From Psettodes erumei (lineage: Eukaryota; Chordata; Actinopteri; Pleuronectiformes; Psettodidae), in NCBI GenBank assembly GCA_016785225.1, contig JAFBJZ010000371.1, positions 814,001-878,000 on the forward strand: a stretch of 64,000 nt of DNA. The letters are read 5' to 3'. Both the position numbers and the translations under genes were made by a program. Positions 34,101 through 47,822 of the stretch are shown here, one piece after another; position 1 is the stretch's first letter, and every line of letters begins with the position of its first letter. A model generated the notes under the pieces. It did no database searches and had not been told where the DNA came from. It saw nothing but the letters and a program-made list of their open reading frames with translations.

Positions 34101-37100
34101 ACACCTGATTACAGTACAACAGGTCACAGAAGTCAACCTCTGGAGGCCAGGGGCCAGGCGGTCTGGCTGGCGTTACTGGAAGAGAAAAGTTGCTTTTGTA
34201 AAAATTTGTTGATTTTTTTCGTTTTTTTTACACCTGGCATTGTAGCTAATGTACAGAAGGATTGGGAATGTGAATGAATGAACCAACTCATTCATTAATC
34301 AACAGCAAATTCTTACATGCTCAGTGGTTAACTGATATTAATTTTGACTGTGGATGATCCTGAGTGTCCGTGTGAAGAGGATATTGAATAATCATTATTC
34401 AGATTACATCATACTGCATGTGAAGGGAACGGTATTTGTTTATGTCCTCTATCAAACTGAGTCAGTGCAAATAAAATGTGGTCAGGCTGGACAGGTGAGG
34501 CTGTAGTTTACCTGTACTGGGCCAGACTGTGGTCTGCAGAGGAAGCACGCTGCCATTACTAACAGACACAAACAACAATCAGCACAACAATGAACAGCAA
34601 CTATATACAGAACTATATACTTAGATAGAAAGTGTACATTTAAAATTAAGAGTGGAATTGTGGTTTATAATATTGTTACGATGTGGCTGCTCAGGAATTT
34701 ACAGGGTATTGCTAGGTGGTTGCCAGGCAACTGTTAGTGGTTGCAAGAATGTTACCAGGTAGTTTTCAGTAGGTGGTAGCAATGTGACTCACTGGTTGCA
34801 GCATTACCTGGTGTTTCTACTGAATGGGAGTGGTTGTTAAGGTGTTTTTCTGTGGTTGCTAGGAGACTATGGGTGTTTGAAGGTTTTTGCACCTGGGATC
34901 ATCAGTGGTTGCTAAGCGTTACTAAGTTATTGCTGGGCTTTTATTAATGATGTTTCCTCTCACAATAAAAAGGCTTGGTTGTTAACCTGTTTTCGGGAAC
35001 AACGTCAAGGTCCTCCCCCTTCAGATTTAGTAGGTAGAGTGCGGTGATAGAGATGATGCTGCAAATGCCATAATTGTTTTTAGATTAATATGAACTAAGG
35101 TATTTTCTCTCTCAACTGGGCATGCTATTCCTTTGTAGTAAAAGCAGGAAGTGGGCACCATGTCTCACCAGAAAGCCATGGTGGACAGCAGGCTGAAGAC
35201 GCTGGCCTGGAAGACTTTATGCTGTAGACAGTCCCTGTATTTGTGACTCTTGCCCTCCTTCTGAGCTCTCCCAGCCTTACATGTGTCTGTGCTCGGCATC
35301 ACTGATGCACTGCTGCTGGGTCTCCCTGGTTTCCTGTTGGAGATAACACATAAACAAGAACTGGAGCTTTTATGTCTGATGGGATCCAGTGGAATTTCTT
35401 TTCCATTTCTTTCTTTTTTGTTTAATATATTAGCAAACACTGATGGATATTTCTAAATGTTATCCATCATTCTGACAGTTTAAAAAAACATTTTTTGAGT
35501 AACTGTCAACACTTTTAAAACTGTCTGTGATGTTGAGTCTAGTTCAGCTGCTTTAGTTGGCCATTGTCTACACAATAGCATTCAACGAGGTGCAGATTAA
35601 CCTACAGCTCAATCATCCACACACAGTAGCCTTCATAACCTCAGTTGTCCTTGAACTGTGATTTGAAATGATCAGCTGATAATGCAGCGATGCTTTTATT
35701 ATGCAACACACACAAACCGAGCACACATACTTCATTGGTATTTTTCCATGGTGTTGTATTCTGCACAGCTCCTCCTCTTTTCCCTCAGCAATTGGACTCA
35801 TTTTCAGAAGTTGAGAAAAACAAACTAATCCTTCTCATTGTTGAGATCTGCAGTGGTACTTAAATGAGACATTTATGTCACCATTTTTACTAATACTAAT
35901 GCATTAATACTAATCTACAAAAGTCTTGTTATGTTAGGCTTTCTGCAGTATAGTGAAGGTTAAAAAAGTATTTAGCCTTGAAATGATCTCCTAACTGTGA
36001 GGGTCAAGCTGTAGCTAACTGTAGCTTGAATGCTGAGGAAACTTAACTGTGGTATTCCACAACTTTTAGCTACCACAAGAAAAAAGCCAATAGTTTGTGG
36101 CATGAGAAATATTGTTAATGGCACATGGTGGGTGTTAGTTTGCAAGACAACCCAACTTCGAGACATATTGTATCTGTCATTTGCTGAAAATGAGTATCAA
36201 TCAAACCCCTTACTGCGAGGTATTTCTGTTTTTCATTATTTTGTTCACTCCTGCAGATGGTGGATTCGAATAATAACAAATGAGTGAACTTATGAAATCA
36301 TGAATTGAATTAATAAATGCATGAAAAAATGGATGACAATATCCACCCTGTGGAGCGCAGGCTGCCTGTCAGGCTCTTCAGCTTAGCCAGTCTCCGGTTC
36401 CAGGTCTCCAGGTCTTTGATTCGAGACTCCAGGTTATCGGTGAGTTTTGAGAGCTGCTGTACCGCCCCAACATTTTCCATGAAGATCTGCTCCTGGAGCA
36501 GTAGGAGGAGGGATGAAGTCATTACTTTTTGTGCTGACATTTCACATGCTTCTGTTCAGTAAAGTCACTTCATCGTCACCACATTTGAACAACACTAGCC
36601 ACTACAGATAAACACACCGGAGGCAGAAAGTGAGAAAAAGGAGTACCTTGTCCACCATGAGGAAATTATTAATCCTCTCTCCATCAGAACAGGTGACCTC
36701 TCCGACCTCCTTCACTGCTGACGGCAGCAGATCCATCACCTCCTGAGCAATTATACCTGGATAATCAATAATTGTTCATATTATAATATAATCTAACATA
36801 TTATTATTATTATTATTATTCATTTAAAATAAACAGAACATCACACTCACCAAGTGTAATACTAGTCGAAGTTTTAATAATAACTGTTACCTGTCTGGTG
36901 GGTGTGGTCCATCCCCATGGTGGAGGCAAACTCTGGTTTATAATCAAACTCAACTATTCTCATCTGAGTGATTCGCTTCAGTTGCTGCTCAGAGTCGATC
37001 TGGCAAACAAACACATGAGTGCAGAGTCAGCAAAATGAAGGTGAAATTAGGAGAAGGGGGCACCAAGTCTTCATACGAAAGCACAGCACAACAATGTTAA

Positions 37101-40100
37101 GGCAACTGGACTTTGCTTGCAGAAATGACTTCTGCATTCAAAGTTGTGCAGTTGTGTTTAATATGATTACATGAGATGAACCAAACTGAACCTGTAACCA
37201 ACCATTTTATTGAGTAATTACATGGCTTGCAATTGTCAGCAACGGTCAAGAATCCAGATGCTGATGTTTCTGCGTTTAAAAAGATGTTGCCAGGAAATGT
37301 TATACTGCTAAAGCATCTGATTCTGGATCCATGGCAATTTCAGTATTTAATAATAATCGTTATTACTCACCTCTTGTATGTTTTCTTTGACACGGCAGTC
37401 GGATGGCTGCATGATGGCACCCATCACCTTGGCGTTGCCACAGACGACCAGCGCCTCATCAGGGGAGTCAGTGTTGATTCCCACGCGACCCTGACAGACC
37501 ACGGCATCCTGCACTGCCCCACGTTGCCACAGGGCATCCCCATCCATCTCAAACTGGCCGGGGTTGGAAGCCTGGAGGGGGTTGATGACTCTTAGACCTG
37601 AAGGTTCGTGTTTGATAACAGCATATTGATTTGTAGTTCTCAGGTTTACAGTTTTGTTACCCTGACAATGATTCTCTCTGACACCAGAGCTGTCAGGAGG
37701 AATTCGTCCTCTCCTGCCGCAGCATATAGCCCAACCACCATCTGAAAATACCTACACACAGATGCAGGATGTAGTGTCTCTCCAACTGCAGTTAATTTAT
37801 GTATACACTCACATAAAGAAACTGACTCTGGTACCTCTGGTCAGGGTTGGGTTTGCCCTTCTTCCTCATGTTATTAGCTGTTGTCTCACTGAAGTGCAGC
37901 CGGCCAAGTGTTACCTTCGTGATCTTCCCACCAGGAAGGCTCACCCTGGGTGTTCAAATATTATCATTGGGGTTTTTTTTTGGGGGGGGGGTGTTTTTTA
38001 ATTAAATGTACCATGCATAGAGACAAGAGCACTTTCTCAAAAAGTAACTGCTGAAATTTATGGTGCCTACCTGACTGGGTGGAAAGGCCTCTTGCTGCGG
38101 TCGGGCTGAGACTGCTCAATGGTCACCTGATGGCTTGGAGCTTCCAGCTGTTAGGTATAGAGGAGGAAGCCAAAGTGTCACACAAATGACATTCAGTTCC
38201 CAGAGTCACATTTGATTTCGGCCAAACAACTCCACTTACTTCAAGGCAATATTGAGAATCTATGCTAAATGTTTCCTGGGAAAACTGACAAACTGAATGG
38301 TGATTTGAGGGTTATCTATCTGTCTATGTGTCTATTTGATCAAAAGAGTACAGACTATATGTACACATGAAATCTGAGAGTCCTGCACACACCTTGGCCC
38401 CGAACACTTTTATTTGGAAGTGGCTGACCTCCTGTGTCCCATTGGGCGTTCTGACGTACTGTGGCTCTGCAGCCACACCAATGTGAATGGTGACCTGAAA
38501 GTGGTTCTTCTTCTGGCAAATGAAGGCCTCATCAGCTGCAGAGTAGTTGAAACCTTTATCCGTCTCAACGTGATAGGCAGGAGGAGACCTGCAAAGAAAG
38601 AGCAATGATTTATTTGCACTTTTTGTACAGATATTTCAACAACTATCAGTTGATTTCTGTACTCACAGTGCCTGGCACCTGCTGTCGTACAATGTGCTCC
38701 ACTGTCCTGGCATATATTGTTCCCAGGTCAGAAGTTGGTAGGACCCAAAATTTGGACCACCCCCACCTATACCATTCCCCATACTGCTACCACAAGTCCC
38801 GTCACCATCACTGCAGGAGGTGTTGATTCCTGCCGATGGTTCCTCGCATTCAGATCTCCTCCTCTTTTTACTTTCTGGGGAGCTGAAGCATGATGAGACA
38901 AGTGGTTTAGACCAAAGAACTACTTACTGACTGAGTTGCTACAGTATTTTGTGTGTTTATCTCTGGTTACATTTAATGCTAAAGACACAGTTTTCTAGTA
39001 TGACTTGTAACATTTCCTCCTCTTCTCCTGATATGATGCTTGTGATATACCACAAGGCTTGGTTGTAGGTCCACTACTGTTTTCTTTTTATATTCTTCCT
39101 TTGTGGGTAATTATTTCAGTATAGTACAGTATTTTTTCTGTGCTGATCCCTGCTGTATTTACATTTTTACCATAAAAAAGTATGAAACGGCAACTCAGTA
39201 AAGACTAAAAGTCACAAAACTGATAATGCTTGAGTTCTGCTTACCAGGTGGGGGCAGAGACCAGCAGACAGGTTGATGGGGGCATGGTTAAATCTGGGAC
39301 CATGTTCAGACCACTGCGGGGTGGAGCGTAGCTCCTCGAAGGAGGTATGGGTGGAGACGGAGGTGTGGGTGGGGTGTAGGCCTGCGGGCAGCTCTCTGGA
39401 CTCACATAGTGTATGTGTTCAGGTGAGTGATGTGTTTGCTGGTGTGGGAGGGCAGGTGCGGTAGGTGGAATGAGCGGTGTCCCAGATTTGATTTGAGTAT
39501 TGGTGAAGCCCAACCTGCGGAGCTGATCATGGGTCAGCAGGTCAGGGTGGGCGAGACCGGAGCCTTGATTCTTGAAGCGACAGGAAGAGGAAGCAGCGGG
39601 CTGTGTTCTGGGTTGGAACGCCTGTTGGGTGGTCTCCTGGTTGGACCAATAGGGTGGCTCATAATGGAAGTCTGCCAGTTAGAAAAGCACCATTCATTAA
39701 TGGCCAGTTTCACGCAATTAGCGAATGTATGAATGAATGAATGATGTTTGAAGGAATAGAGTCGGTGAGCTAACATGTCAGCTGTGTTTCATCCTTTAAT
39801 TTACATAAATCTGCTCTGCCTTTCCAGTCGCTGACTGTACATGTCACTCATATTACCAGTTTTGCAAACTTGGCAAGTGACAATGTGGACAGTACCTGGT
39901 ATCTGCGCAGGTGAACAGGCCTCCGGAATTGAGTCAGGAGGAGACTCAGGGAGCATGCTGGGAAAAACAAAGCAAAGAACCAAACAAAGGATATGATGCA
40001 GATTAGTAATGAGTCAGTGGACTTTGGTTTTCATCTGTGAGTCTTCCTTACTGGATTTGATCAAATTGGGTTCAGCCAATAAATAATTGATAACAGAGAA

Positions 40101-40793
40101 GAATGACGCAATGCAGAATGCATGTGGGTTTGTAATTCTTAGGGTTATATATGTGTGGGAGTGAGAGAGACAATCTTACAAGCTGCTGTGGTCCATATCA
40201 TTGCTGAGGTACTGCTCCAAGATGCTTGTATCCACAGCAACAGAATTGTCCAGCACACCACTCACATCCTGACCTAAACACACATTTTTTAAATACTTGA
40301 TTTTAATCTGCCAAATTACACTGACAATGTCCACAGGACTCAAATACAGTGGCTGTCAGCTTTTCAGACCCCCTCACTGTCCTCAGGGACTGATTTGGAC
40401 ATAATCTTCAAGACCAAATAACCAAATAAACATCCCCATGGGACCTCAAAGATGATGGAACAACCTCAAGCACCAGTAGAACTGCTTTGGGGACCACCTT
40501 GAACCCTCACTAAAGTCTCTTGTGACCTCCTGAAGAACAACTGAAACCTTTGCAGGGACCCTTGAATCCATCTCAAAGACCTGACCTCCAGGATCTTCTT
40601 TAATCCTCCTTAATGCAGCACTGAAATGTCGATCTGACAAATTTCACTTGTGTTAAACAGAATCTCTATATATGAGCTGATGACACGCTGTCAAGACACT
40701 GACGACATGAAACATCTCACCACTGAAGAACTGCTGCAGCGCCTCATTCTCCCCCAGGACCTGATGAGGCATCCGGCTGACTCCAGGCTCCAT
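31156..40793 (-). CDS. myrfl: Myelin regulatory factor-like protein, membrane-bound transcription factor
   Basis: Twenty-three exons join in phase: 40721-40793, 40180-40273, 39896-39957, 39245-39671, 38667-38882, 38393-38588, 38071-38147, 37835-37945, 37661-37751, 37371-37571, 36891-36999, 36647-36756, 36347-36492, 35169-35333, 34987-35058, 34512-34549, 34014-34175, 33726-33773, 33234-33318, 32888-32962, 32299-32410, 31334-31405 and 31156-31248; 944 aa. MYRF-family proteins sit in the ER membrane as trimers, cut themselves, and send the N-terminal half to the nucleus. Seen: acidic start 'ENEALQQFF'; Pro-rich region; nuclear signal 'KKRRR' (224-228); an NDT80-type DNA-binding domain with 'GLYAAAGEDEF'; the intramolecular chaperone domain with Ser506 and Lys511 at the spacing of the MYRF catalytic pair; a coiled coil; a transmembrane helix (about 680-704); and a lumenal C-terminal domain ending 'YIFHFYRHCTDP'. 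'LWQRGAVQDAVVCQGRVGIN' is closer to MYRFL than MYRF. Confidence 0.95.
34690..34980. repeat. Decayed tandem repeat 'ggttgctaggtg...' in myrfl intron 15
   Basis: Variants of 'ggttgctaggtggttgcc' recur through the interval, with insertions and substitutions. Similar arrays occur in other vertebrate genomes; here it occupies most of the intron between exons 15 and 16. Confidence 0.7.
40340..40620. repeat. Weak tandem repeat in myrfl intron 1
   Basis: Phrases such as 'gggacc...cttgaaccc', 'ggacctcaaagatg' and 'ggaccaccttgaaccctcac' recur at loose intervals of roughly 25-35 bases. The pattern is old and imperfect. Confidence 0.4.
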
Positions 40794-43700
40794 GTTGCCC
40801 AGCAGGGAGCACCGAGGCTTGGGTCTGGGAGTGATCAGGAGAAGTCCTGGCTGAAGACAGACTATATATATAAAAATGACTAAATAGATAAATAGAGAAC
40901 CTTTGTAGACAGTTTAATAAATAATGTCTAAATAACTTAAAGAATTAACCCTTTACTGCAGTGTTACCTGTTATGTGGACAGTTGATGTTTATATATTCC
41001 ATTCCACATGTGTTCTCTTAATGAATTCAGGCCTAAAACAGCCACTGGCAAAAGATGTTTCACCAACTCAGAGAAATTTTGTTTCGGCTCTTATGTATGT
41101 TGGTTTGTGGCCAGGAAAATGACATCAAACAATAAAAAGAGAAACTCTAAATGCTCTCTCAGCAAAATTAACAAATATATATATATAGACCTATTTTATA
41201 AATTGTCCCACAGCACCATGTGGGACCGTAGGTGAAGTGGAGGAAGAGAACAGGTTTATGATGCTGAATAATGTCAGATCTGATAATGCTGCAGAGTTCA
41301 AGGTTAAAACCTCTGACTGTGTAATAAAGAATGTAATAAAGAAAGCTTAGCCCAAAGCCTTTTGGATAAAATGTTTTCCATTTGGGCGAATTCATGAGTG
41401 CCTTTTTTCTAAAACTTTCTTATATGAAACATGTAATTTGTTAATCATCACATTGTTCAGTTGGCTCATGCTCTATTAATTCCAGCTGATTGGAAGAAAA
41501 TCTTTCTTTTATTAAAATCATCGTGGTGTTTCGCTGCTCAGAGGAAAATGAAAATAACAAATCTGTCAGTGTGTAGTTAGTTAATGTGTGTATGATCAAG
41601 TTTTGCTCTTTAACATTTCGCCATGATTCACATGGAAACACCTGAACTAAAACAGACTCAGGATCTGATTTGTGCAGAAGCAGCATCACAGAGGCATTCG
41701 TTTAAACACACCTGTGTGTCTCTCCAAGATGGCCACCAGTCAGTCACTCCACAGTTCTCCGTTTGATTTATGTGTCCTCAAGTGTAATCCATCTATCTGG
41801 GGGGGTTAGAGTGAGAATTTCCCCAAATGAGTCCAATATGTTTCTTCTTCTTCTTTTTTCAACTGGTTTTAGCCGAGAGGAATAATTCCTGTTGGATAAA
41901 TTTTCTTCTTCTTGTTTGTGGTGCCTGTGGATCGTCTCTGTTTGTCAGCTGGACTTTGAGCTTTGAACAGGAAAAAAGATAAAACATATTCACACACCTG
42001 ACGCAGGCACACACCTGTGTGTGTGTGTGTGTGTGTGGGGGGCCATAAAGCAGGCAGTCATCTTACAAGAAGTGATATTTTTTCCTGCCTGAGTAGACAG
42101 CCAAAACTTTTGCACATACTGCAGTGCATTATTATGTTGTCTATTTTCAAATTCATGAAATTAAAATCAACAGATTATTAACTTCAGAAAAAATCATCAG
42201 ATGCTCTGTTTAAATCTTTTCACTTCAAATGAAGTTAAAAAAAATATCACCAAGCCTTTGAATTTGCCCTGCTTCCTTTTGCATACAACTGCATTTTATG
42301 ATTCAATACTGAAATTATTTAATTCATTCAGCAAATCACATCATTTTATTATCAGCCAGTAACGGAATTTGATTCAGTTAAACTAAACAATAGTTCAATA
42401 AATGTAAATTGTGTAAACCTAATTTAAATGTTGTGCTGTGTTTAAACTGTGCTAAAACTGTCCTTGTTTTCTTCCTGTGAAGTCTGTCATTAAGTTCGCA
42501 AGCAGCAGGGGGCAGCGTAGGCTTCAGGTCAGTTTCCTACTCTGACTTGACATCGGTAGAAAGCTGCTGCTGCCAATGCAGCAAAACAAACTGGAGCAGT
42601 AAACAAGAAGTTAAAGGAAATCTATTCTAATCCAGTAATAATTGTTAAACAATTGCCAAGTTGTGACTGTTGGTCCCTGTCTGTCCAGTAGGTGGTGATG
42701 TAGGACAGTAGTCCTCTCTTCTGTCCTGGCAACACGTCAACCCTTCATAGTTGATTTATGGCCAATTGGATGATGCACATCTGGCCTAAAAAAAAATTAA
42801 CAGACCTGTACACAGGGAAGTAACAGGGAATAAAGAGACTAATGGCACTTTGTTAACTGAAATGCAGCTTATTCCCACATCAGCAATTACAGAGCAGACC
42901 GGCCCTGCCAATGTTGGCACCCTCGATTTTTAGACCTGGGGCCCCCTTCCCTGTCAAAGCCAAGCATTAAAGGTCTTACACCCCAAAATCCCCATCCCCA
43001 ACATTTTAATGTTGGAATAAATAGCAAATGACATAATGTTGATGTCGCTTTTACCAGTTGGTAAAAGTTGCTGCAGTTATGTTGTGCATTTTTGTGCTCT
43101 TGTGGCTGAGAATAGCGGTGCATTTTGTTAGAGACTGACCATTGTAACTGAAATGCATGTGGCAAGCTGTCACTTTGATCCACACTCATCACAAAACAAA
43201 AGTAAAACAGTGCTCATCGACAAGGATCGTACTGTTAAAAAAGTCATAAAAAGTAATCTCTGTGTTTTGTGCCCCAGGCAACCACGTGTGTCGCCATTGC
43301 CAGGGGCATGTTAAAGGGCAGCGTGATGAGTCATGTGGAGAGGTGTTAGTGCTCACCTGGTGAATTTCAGTCCAATGTATTTTCTCTTCTTTTACCTCAG
43401 TGTTTGGTCTCCAAAACCTCCTGAGGGAAATATCTGGCTCTTAAGCTACTAAAGGCTCAATTATGTTCACCAGCTGCTGTTTTAAACCAACTGTGTTGCT
43501 CGCTGAAGCCAAGAGGATCTGCTGATTCAGTTGATAATTCTCATTATAAATAAATTATATATTACAGCCTTTGTAATATTTCTGGCTTTGTTCACCCAGT
43601 CATCAACTCACTTTTGGTTCAACACAATAATAAATAAATACATTTCTCCACCAGAGAATTTTAATAGTATACAAATTAATTGTGTACAAAGCTCTGAAAC

Positions 43701-44574
43701 AGCTTGTATGTTTTTATATTTGGAAATGCCTCATTTTACCAGCCCATAAAACTACAAATGCTTTTCTAGTAAGTTTCTTGGAAAGAACTTTGTACTCTGG
43801 CAACACTTTTAAGACAAGAAAAAGTTCTGACAGAGTTAATATAGTCTGTGGGTTTATAAAGCTGTTGTTCATTTCCTTACATCTGCTCCTTTTGAGTGAA
43901 ACTTGCAGAAAATATAACTGAGCAGAAACAGCAACTGCAGAAATAAAATAATCCCAACATTTCGGAGACCTTAGTGTATTTTTAATACCTGGCTATGGAA
44001 TCATATCTCAGGAAATTTTTTGAGCCATTTTATTAAATGACTATACATGTGATTTACAGTGTAAACACTACAGGTACCAATAGTTTCTACAGTGGGAGAA
44101 AACAGGTGAAATATTCTGTGCTTGTTTAATGTTGTTTTCAGATGAGTTATTTATTTTATATATTTTTTTATATATCTTTCCAAAGCAGACCATTAACTTT
44201 GTGTCTTTGAAGCCATCGGTTTGACAGGTGTAGGTTCAGGTCTTAGTTTTTAATGTAGGCATATGTAATATTAACAGTTTCTTTTAAAGAAAAAAAAAAA
44301 CATACTGGTAGTTTTGCTGCTGGCGTTTCCAGCTTCCATCTTTAGTGATGTTTCCATGACCTCTGACCTCTGACCTCTAAAAGTCTCAACATTTAGATGT
44401 GCAGCAGCAGCTTCCGCAAGTTATTTGTGTGTTGTGTTACTGATGTAAAGACTGACCAATCACAGCTCCAATATGAAGCCTGCCATTCATTTAAGCAAAA
44501 AAAAGAAAACCCACTTTTTTGTTGAAAATATCTTAGAGGCATGAGAAGGTTAACCTTAAAAACAATGGTAGGTG

Positions 44575-44765
44575 GCTGTTCTTTAAGAGGTAGAGCGAGT
44601 CGTACATTAATCGGAAGGTCAGTGGTTTGATTCTCAGCTCCTCCAGTCTACATGTTGAAGTGTCCTTGGGCAATACACTGAACCCCAGATTGACCTGATG
44701 TATCATGTGTGGCCCAGTCGATAAGACTAGCAAAGTGCTATATAAATGCACGACCATTTACCATA
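44575..44765 (+). mobile_element. tRNA-derived SINE
   Basis: The head has a pol III A-box-like 'ggtagagcgagtcg' and a B box 'ggtttgattc' (44624-44633). The body has 'gtccttgggcaatacactga' and the tail 'aaagtgctatataaatgcac' near 44733-44755. This combination is typical of fish tRNA-derived SINEs whose tails resemble a LINE partner. Confidence 0.8.
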
Positions 44766-45439
44766 ACGGGATCATAACTTTCAGCAGTGACAAAAGAAGA
44801 AGGACACAGAACTTCACTGAGTAGGATGCTATAGTCATGTAGGAGAATTAACATGAGTCAGAGCTCTGCTCTCTGTGGTTTGTTCTGTGTAATTGTGCAA
44901 TTGCTTTTGAATAAATTCACCATGACTCACCTCAGGTTCTTCTGGGCCACAGCTACAACAATGTTCAACCAAAGTGTTTCTATAAAAATCACTTTTCAGA
45001 CAATAAATATCAACAGTGAGTCAGATCAGTGAGTGAATAAGTGAGTCACTGATGAAGTTTGGAGTTGGTTTTTGATCACATATTGCTCACGTGGGTTATC
45101 TCCTCCAGTCATTAGTATCAGTCGGTATGTTAAAAAGTGTGGTTTAAATGAAAGTACACATTTTTAAGAATGAGTCTTTGAGATGAACTCACTTTAATGA
45201 ATCACTCGATGTTTTGTTATGGACCTGCACATGAGTGTCCCAGCTGTGATTGAGAAGTACCCAGCTGTTTTCATATCCTTGTATTGAGGATAAATACAGG
45301 TGCACTGATTACTGGTGTAATAAATGTTTAACCTCACATTCCTGCAACTGTTAATCTTAGATTCATTTTACTGTTGCCTTGTGTAGGTTTTCTTCTCTTT
45401 TTACTATGGGAAGAACAACTCATCTTGACCATGACTGCA

Positions 45440-45997
45440 TTTTTTTGTTTGAGCAAACAAATTGTCCAGATTGAGCAGTTTCAAATACTTGGTATCCACA
45501 TGAGTGAGGACCTCACCTGGACACTGAACACCTCACAGCTGGTTAGAAGGTCCAACAACGGCTGTATTTCCTGAGGAGGCTGAGGAAGTTCGGCATGTCG
45601 CCCGGGATCCTCAGCAACTTCTACAGCTGTGTGGATGAGAGCACCATAACCAACTACATCCCAGCGTGGTATGGCAACACTACTGCTGCAGCCCACAGTC
45701 GCCTGCAGAGAGTGGTTAAGACTGCAGAGAAGATCACCAGGACACCACTACCCCTCTCTGCAGAGCATCTACCACTGCAACTCTTTCTTCCCCTCTGCCA
45801 TCAGACTCCTGAACAGTTGACAGGAGTCACAGCCATGTACCACCTCGTCACTTTACACTTGTACTTCTGTTTACGACTGGAAAATCACCTGTAAATGATG
45901 TGGCCGCATAAGGCTAGTGGTTGTTAATGCAGCTAAACAGTTGTTTTGTTGTAATGTGCAGCTCAGCCCTATTTCTATTTTAATAAAAAAAAAAAAG
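45440..45997 (+). pseudogene. 3' fragment of a LINE retrotransposon (broken reverse-transcriptase ORF)
   Basis: Translation gives 'GIHMSEDLTWTLNTSQLVRR' in one frame, then 'FLRRLRKFGMSP' and 'AWYGNTTAAAHSRLQRVVKT' in another. These are the C-terminal motifs of fish non-LTR reverse transcriptases. The frames break near 45556, so the copy is dead. It ends in an A-rich stretch ('aataaaaaaa') at about 45980-45997, the expected 3' end of a LINE. It is 5'-truncated, as most copies are. Clade assignment (Rex/L2/CR1-like) is a guess. Confidence 0.8.
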
Positions 45998-46378
45998 ACC
46001 ATGTTTCCGGATTCGTGAACTAGGAGAGCAGCAAAAACTCATTTCAAACCCTCGCATCCAAATCATTAAACTGAATCTTAGAAAGAGGTCGGGACACCCT
46101 CGCTTCTCAGTGATGCTTAAAAACTGTCTACGCCTTCGTCTTTTCAGTCCGCTGGCATGTTCCAGTCTCCATTGATGTGCATCGATGAGTTTGTGACTCA
46201 GCTGCTGTGGAGCATTGTGTAATTGTTTCAATTCAAACCTTTTTTTAACCACAATGAGTCACAGCAGTGCTTGTAGATTCAAACTCAGGCTGACGGATGG
46301 AGGATGATACGTCTATTATCTGAAACTCTTCGGAAGGCTTTGGCTCATTGTATAAACTTTATTGACCACACAAGTGCA

Positions 46379-46379
46379 T

Positions 46380-46410
<31 letters not shown>
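46379..46410. repeat. (CA)n microsatellite
   Basis: A pure CA array in intergenic DNA. Confidence 0.95.
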
Positions 46411-46418
<8 letters not shown>

Positions 46419-47647
46419 TCTGAAACCAAAGATATGCTGTTGAAATCTGCAAAATCAAACTCAGACAGACAACTCAGAGCAGTCATTTTATATGTAGACC
46501 ACAAATTAAATTCAGAACTTAATTCTGGACAAACAGATAATTTACAAAAGTTTACAATAGAAACAACAGAGATCTGGTTTTAACAAAGCTTATGAACTTA
46601 TTTTAAAAAATTAAGTGCTGATCACAGAAAGTGCAGCAGTTAAACTGTAATTCAAGGTGGACATTCCATGGTTTTTTTCGCTTGTTGCCATGGCTGCAGA
46701 TATAGGAGGAGCCTGTAGAAGACCCCGCCCCCAGAGAAGTTGATAACTTTGATAGAATTCATATGTTAGAAATTAAAACACCAACACAGTAAATGTGCTA
46801 TTACAAATTCACAAATTCACTCCCTATTTTTTTTTTTTTACCCCAAACTCACATTAGGGTTGTGTAAAAAAGCTCATGCAGGTTGTGAGTTTCGCAGGAT
46901 GCGTACAATGTTCATGCATCGGATACATAAAGTCAAATTTTCATACTTATTTGGATGTAAAATTTTTAGATTTTACAGTTTGTAAAAACAAAAAAGACAA
47001 AACAAAAACAGAAAAAAAACATCTGGACTGAGAATACATTGAAAACTTTTCAGATCTGCATCATTATCATACTGTATATACAAACATTATAAACATTATT
47101 TCTCACAGTCTACTTAATAGGAGCATAAGATTGTCACAGTAGCCTATATTTACAACAGTAAGCATACGCTCACAAAGGGTCCTTCTTTGTATTTGTTCTT
47201 TTTTTTAAAGTAAATTACTTTGAAATCAAACGTTTTGATAATCTGATCTGTAAATGATTTTTGTTCATTGCTTATAGTTTTTCTTTTGTACAATAAAAAG
47301 ATGTTGGAGAGTTTTGAAACAAACATCAATTTTCTTTTTGTCATGGGGTTTGTGGACATTGAAAAAATCTAAATGTCACCACTAACACTGCTTCAGTGAA
47401 ATGATCATTACAGTCTGAAGATGGGATTGGTTTCCATTGTGACAACTCTAAGTTCATGTTATGAATTTTAGAAGTAATAGTTATTTTTAAGGACCAGTAC
47501 AGTGGCTGAACATGAGCTTCATTTGGTCTTTAATCCCATTTGTCTTCTGGTTCCTGTTTTCAGTTTGGAGATCGACTCGGTGGCAAAACTCACACAGATG
47601 CTGCAGTTTTCACACACACTCGCAAGAACACATTAGCTGTGGATACA

Positions 47648-47822
47648 CACACACACACACTCACACAAATACAGAAGGAGAGAGAAAGAGAGAGAGAGAG
47701 AGTAATGGCAAACAGCATTTGTTGGAACATTTGGTAACACAATGCTGCAAGTCATGTCATATTTCAAAATAAAAGCTGCTGAATTTGCACTCTTCATTGT
47801 GTGTGTGTGTGTGTGTGTGTTT
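47648..47822. repeat. Cluster of CA, GA and GT microsatellites
   Basis: CA at about 47648-47668, GA at about 47680-47702 and GT at about 47798-47822, in the intergenic region downstream of lgr5. Confidence 0.9.

Noticed and set aside
45595..45894. 99-codon frame as a host gene
   Set aside because: It is the broken C-terminal part of a LINE reverse transcriptase, with an A-rich 3' end.
46005..46252. 90-codon minus-strand frame with an Arg run
   Set aside because: No splice sites, no recognisable domain, and it directly follows a dead LINE; could be repeat-derived.
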